A DNA stretch of 64,000 nt. It comes from Paenibacillus cellulosilyticus. GTDB taxonomy: Bacteria > Bacillota > Bacilli > Paenibacillales > Paenibacillaceae. The number at the start of each line of letters is the position of its first letter. Within the stretch, counting starts at the first letter, position 1. The notes under the pieces were generated by a model. The model did not search any database and had not been told where the DNA came from. It saw nothing but the letters and a program-made list of their open reading frames with translations. The translations under genes and the position numbers were made by a program. This document shows positions 61,614 through 64,000 of the stretch, piece after piece. The stretch is taken from the NCBI RefSeq assembly GCF_003182255.1, contig NZ_QGTQ01000002.1, positions 124,001 through 188,000 on the forward strand, given 5' to 3'.

Positions 61614-63734
61614 TCACTTCTTCCTCACCTCAAAAATCCTCGCCGTCTTGCGCTCGTGGAGCTGGACGGACAACGATCCGTCCTCGCGGTTCCAGCCCCA
61701 TTGGGCTGGACCTTCGGATGGATACACAAGTGCCACCTCAGCATCGGTCTGCTTCCACTCTACCGGCAGAGGCAGGACGCAGGTTGGCGATTCGCCCTCC
61801 AGCCGCCAGACGGCGAGGAGCAGGCCTTCGTCGTCGGTCAAGCCGAACGACATCCAGCCGTTGTTGAAGCGCGGCATGCCAAGCGGCCACACGGGGCGAG
61901 CGAATGGAATGCGCTCGCGGTATGTTTTGTACGCCGCTATGCCTTCCGCTACCAGGTCGAAGCTGTTCTGCGCAATCTCTGCAAGGTGTCCGCTCTGGTG
62001 GATACGCAGCAGCATGCTGTTGACCATGTTGAAAATAACCTCTTCGCGGTCTCCTGCCTGCAGCGGATACGACCAGACCGCGCACTGTTCAGGCGTTACG
62101 AGCGACGATGACGCAGCCGCGATAACGCCATTCTTCACATAGTTCGTTTGATCGCTGCTCGATTGAATGCTGTGACGGCTGAGCAGCGCATAGTCGAGAC
62201 GCATGCCGCCGCTGCCGCAGTTCTCGATGATGAGCCCCGCATGTCGAGCGAACACCGCATCGAGCCAATCCAAGTAAGCGCGATTATGCTCCAACAGCCC
62301 GTCTCCGAAGCTGTCTGCCCCAACCTCCGTGCCGATGCCCGCATTGATGTTGTAATCCATCTTGATGTAGCCTGCACCATACTCACCGACAACGCGGTCA
62401 ATGACGGAATCGGCATACGCGCGTACATCTGGATTGCGGAAGTCGAGCTGATACCGACCGTGGTCGATGACCCGCTTCCCGTGCCGCATGAAGAACCAAT
62501 CGTCCGGCAGCTTGTCCGCGAGCGGGCAGTTGATGCCCATGACCTCGATCTCCAGCCATAGCCCCGGCACCATGTCCTTGGCGCGAATATAGTTCAGCAC
62601 TTGTTCGATTCCGCCTGGGAACCGAGCCTTAGATGGCAGCCACTCGCCGACGCCATCCCACCACTCCCCGTCCGAATACCAGCCGCAATCGATACAGTAA
62701 ATTTCGCAGCCCGCTGCAGCGGCGGCATCAATGAGCGGCAGCAGCTTCTCGGTCGTCGGATCGCCGAACAGACAGTTCATATAGTCGTTGAAAATAACCG
62801 GCAGCTTCACATTATCTTCATGGAAGCGGCGAATGCGGCGGCGATACTCATTCATCAGCACCACTGCGGCATCTAAGCCTCCCGCAGCGACTCCAACGCA
62901 AGCTGGCACGGACTCGAATACCTCGCCCGGCTGAAGCTCCTTCCACCAGCCATGCTCCGCATCGGTTGGTCCACTCAGCTGGACGTACAGCTGCCCCGTC
63001 ATATCGCTCATTTCCCAATGCCACGAGCCATTATGCTCAATCTGCCATACCAGTCCAGTGCCCGTCTCGACGTTAGCCGCATACCCCATCGGCGCATACT
63101 GCGACGACGACCAAGTACCCGTCGAACTGTACGACAGACGTTTCATCGAGAACTCGTTCACCTCATGGAAGCCAAGCTCCGACAGCCGGTACGTATGCCA
63201 CTGCGCCTCGCCATACCACGTATTATGCGGAATGCTGAGCCGAATCTTCTCTTCCCGCGTGCCAAGCCCGCCCATGTCGATGCCCGTAAGCGCGAAGGAA
63301 GACACATACTCGAGGCCGATCGGCTCCGAGCCGCCATGCTCAAGCTCTGTCCTTGTCCGAATGACCGACAGGCCATTGTAGAACTGCATTACGCTGCGAA
63401 CCTCGAGCCCCGTTGCATCATCAACCAGATGCCACACCAGTCGCCGACCGACTTCTCCATCCACCTCCGAAGAAGCGAGGTCCTCCAGCTTCACGAGCCG
63501 AAGCCGTTTGCCTGGCGTCGTGCCCGTATGCTTGGAGCCATGATGGTCATTATGGTTCTCGCCGCTCGCGTGCACTTCGACCAGACGGAACTTGGCCCGC
63601 TTCTTGTCCGGCCACTGCTCATATTCGGCTCCAGCTTCAGTGAGGCCCATATATAAAAACCGGACGTCGCCGGTTTCCGTAATCTCGAATAACAGATGCA
63701 GGCCGTTCTCTTCGATACGAATCCATTCGCTCAT
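61614..63734 (-). CDS. Alpha-galactosidase, GH36
   Basis: 706 residues, no signal peptide, so cytoplasmic. N-terminal beta-sandwich to ~305, then the TIM barrel (LPVIFNDYMNCLFGDPTTEKLL). Catalytic nucleophile D460 in YIKMDYN and acid/base D528 in SSSDQTNY. Substrate loop CIDCGWYSDGEWWDG near 348-361 and ENCGSGGMRLDY near 504. C-terminal beta domain from ~610. It hydrolyses terminal alpha-galactose from raffinose-type sugars or galactosylated oligosaccharides. It begins seven bp after the stop of the permease gene cut by the window edge, so it belongs to another sugar-uptake operon. Confidence 0.92.
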   Translation of the reverse strand: MSEWIRIEENGLHLLFEITETGDVRFLYMGLTEAGAEYEQWPDKKRAKFRLVEVHASGENHNDHHGSKHTGTTPGKRLRLVKLEDLASSEVDGEVGRRLVWHLVDDATGLEVRSVMQFYNGLSVIRTRTELEHGGSEPIGLEYVSSFALTGIDMGGLGTREEKIRLSIPHNTWYGEAQWHTYRLSELGFHEVNEFSMKRLSYSSTGTWSSSQYAPMGYAANVETGTGLVWQIEHNGSWHWEMSDMTGQLYVQLSGPTDAEHGWWKELQPGEVFESVPACVGVAAGGLDAAVVLMNEYRRRIRRFHEDNVKLPVIFNDYMNCLFGDPTTEKLLPLIDAAAAAGCEIYCIDCGWYSDGEWWDGVGEWLPSKARFPGGIEQVLNYIRAKDMVPGLWLEIEVMGINCPLADKLPDDWFFMRHGKRVIDHGRYQLDFRNPDVRAYADSVIDRVVGEYGAGYIKMDYNINAGIGTEVGADSFGDGLLEHNRAYLDWLDAVFARHAGLIIENCGSGGMRLDYALLSRHSIQSSSDQTNYVKNGVIAAASSSLVTPEQCAVWSYPLQAGDREEVIFNMVNSMLLRIHQSGHLAEIAQNSFDLVAEGIAAYKTYRERIPFARPVWPLGMPRFNNGWMSFGLTDDEGLLLAVWRLEGESPTCVLPLPVEWKQTDAEVALVYPSEGPAQWGWNREDGSLSVQLHERKTARIFEVRKK

Positions 63735-63740
63735 TGCACG

Positions 63741-64000
63741 TTACCCCTTTACAGCGCCGGCAGTCATGCCTTCTACCAGGAATTTTTGCAGGAATACAAA
63801 CAAGATGACAATCGGCAGAACGCTCAGTACGGAGGATGCCATCAGGCTGCCCCAATCCGTCTGATACAGCCCCTTGAACAAGCTGATGCCCGGCGTAAGC
63901 GTCCGATGCGCCTCATCGTTAATGAAGACGAAGCCGAACATAAATTCATTCCACGCGTTAAGAAAAGCGAACAGCGACGTCGCCACAAGGCTCGGCAGCG
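63741..64000 (-). CDS. Carbohydrate ABC transporter permease, C-terminal part (cut by window edge)
   Basis: The last 86 codons of a MalG-type permease: FLNAWNEFMFGFVFIND after the EAA region, helix VLSVLPIVILFVFLQKFLV and the family ending EGMTAGAVKG. It is directly upstream of the GH36 gene in the same direction, so a galactoside or raffinose-type importer is likely. Confidence 0.88.
   Translation of the reverse strand, partial: LPSLVATSLFAFLNAWNEFMFGFVFINDEAHRTLTPGISLFKGLYQTDWGSLMASSVLSVLPIVILFVFLQKFLVEGMTAGAVKG

Overview
The window looks like a chromosomal plant-polysaccharide (xylan/arabinoxylan) utilisation region of a Paenibacillaceae bacterium (Paenibacillus/Cohnella-like Firmicute). 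The grounds are many YesM-type sensor kinases paired with REC-AraC response regulators, CUT1 sugar permeases and lipoprotein sugar-binding proteins without a dedicated ATPase, a DUF5696/Yip1/NHL module typical of that family, GGAGG ribosome sites with frequent TTG and GTG starts, and cre-like boxes. No tRNA, rRNA, CRISPR array or prophage was seen. All family assignments come from reading the translated sequence, not from a database search.

Layout. 0-1.5 kb: the 5' part of a GH43-like gene, divergent from an AraC regulator. 1.5-7.9 kb: a housekeeping/accessory stretch with visible gene decay (a LacI/HAD deletion chimera and an internally deleted DHFR-like gene), a LysR/SDR divergent pair, an ECF sigma factor fused to a VOC/glyoxalase domain, RidA, a small exported protein and a methyltransferase. 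7.9-23.8 kb: one long minus-strand gene set. It has two near-identical sugar-binding lipoproteins, a very large CBM-like/solute-binding protein, a permease pair, an NHL-TPR/Yip1/DUF5696 envelope module, a second permease pair and a GH10 xylanase. A divergent AraC-type response regulator with a degenerate receiver lies at 24.1 kb. 25.5-31.1 kb: a MacB-like ABC export system with two ATPases, one carrying an AbrB-like tail. 31.3-33.3 kb: a modular GH43. 33.8-44.2 kb: a symmetrical regulator-kinase-SBP-SBP-kinase-regulator block with no permease. 44.3-45.5 kb: a GH8 Rex-type exo-oligoxylanase. 45.8-46.6 kb: a tandem array of stem-loops with a 102-bp period. 46.7-55 kb: a GH43, a complete SBP-permease-permease set and its two-component system, with three copies of a ~168-bp MITE-like repeat around the SBP gene. 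55.3-57.3 kb: a secreted clan GH-A enzyme with an internally inserted, apparently circularly permuted CBM35 plus a C-terminal CBM35. 57.6-61.5 kb: an AT-richer island with a membrane protein and a split-permease ABC system. 61.6-64 kb: a GH36 alpha-galactosidase and the end of another sugar permease.

How it works together (inference). The extracellular GH10 and modular GH43 cut arabinoxylan. Lipoprotein SBPs and CUT1 permeases import the oligosaccharides, with an ATPase encoded elsewhere. GH8 Rex, the second GH43 and GH36 trim them inside the cell. Three kinase/regulator pairs and one orphan regulator control the genes. A direct-repeat operator-like element precedes four transcription units (both tandem SBPs, the ABC exporter and the modular GH43). 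A fifth, orphan copy sits beside the hairpin array. This shared element suggests one AraC-type regulator ties the locus together.
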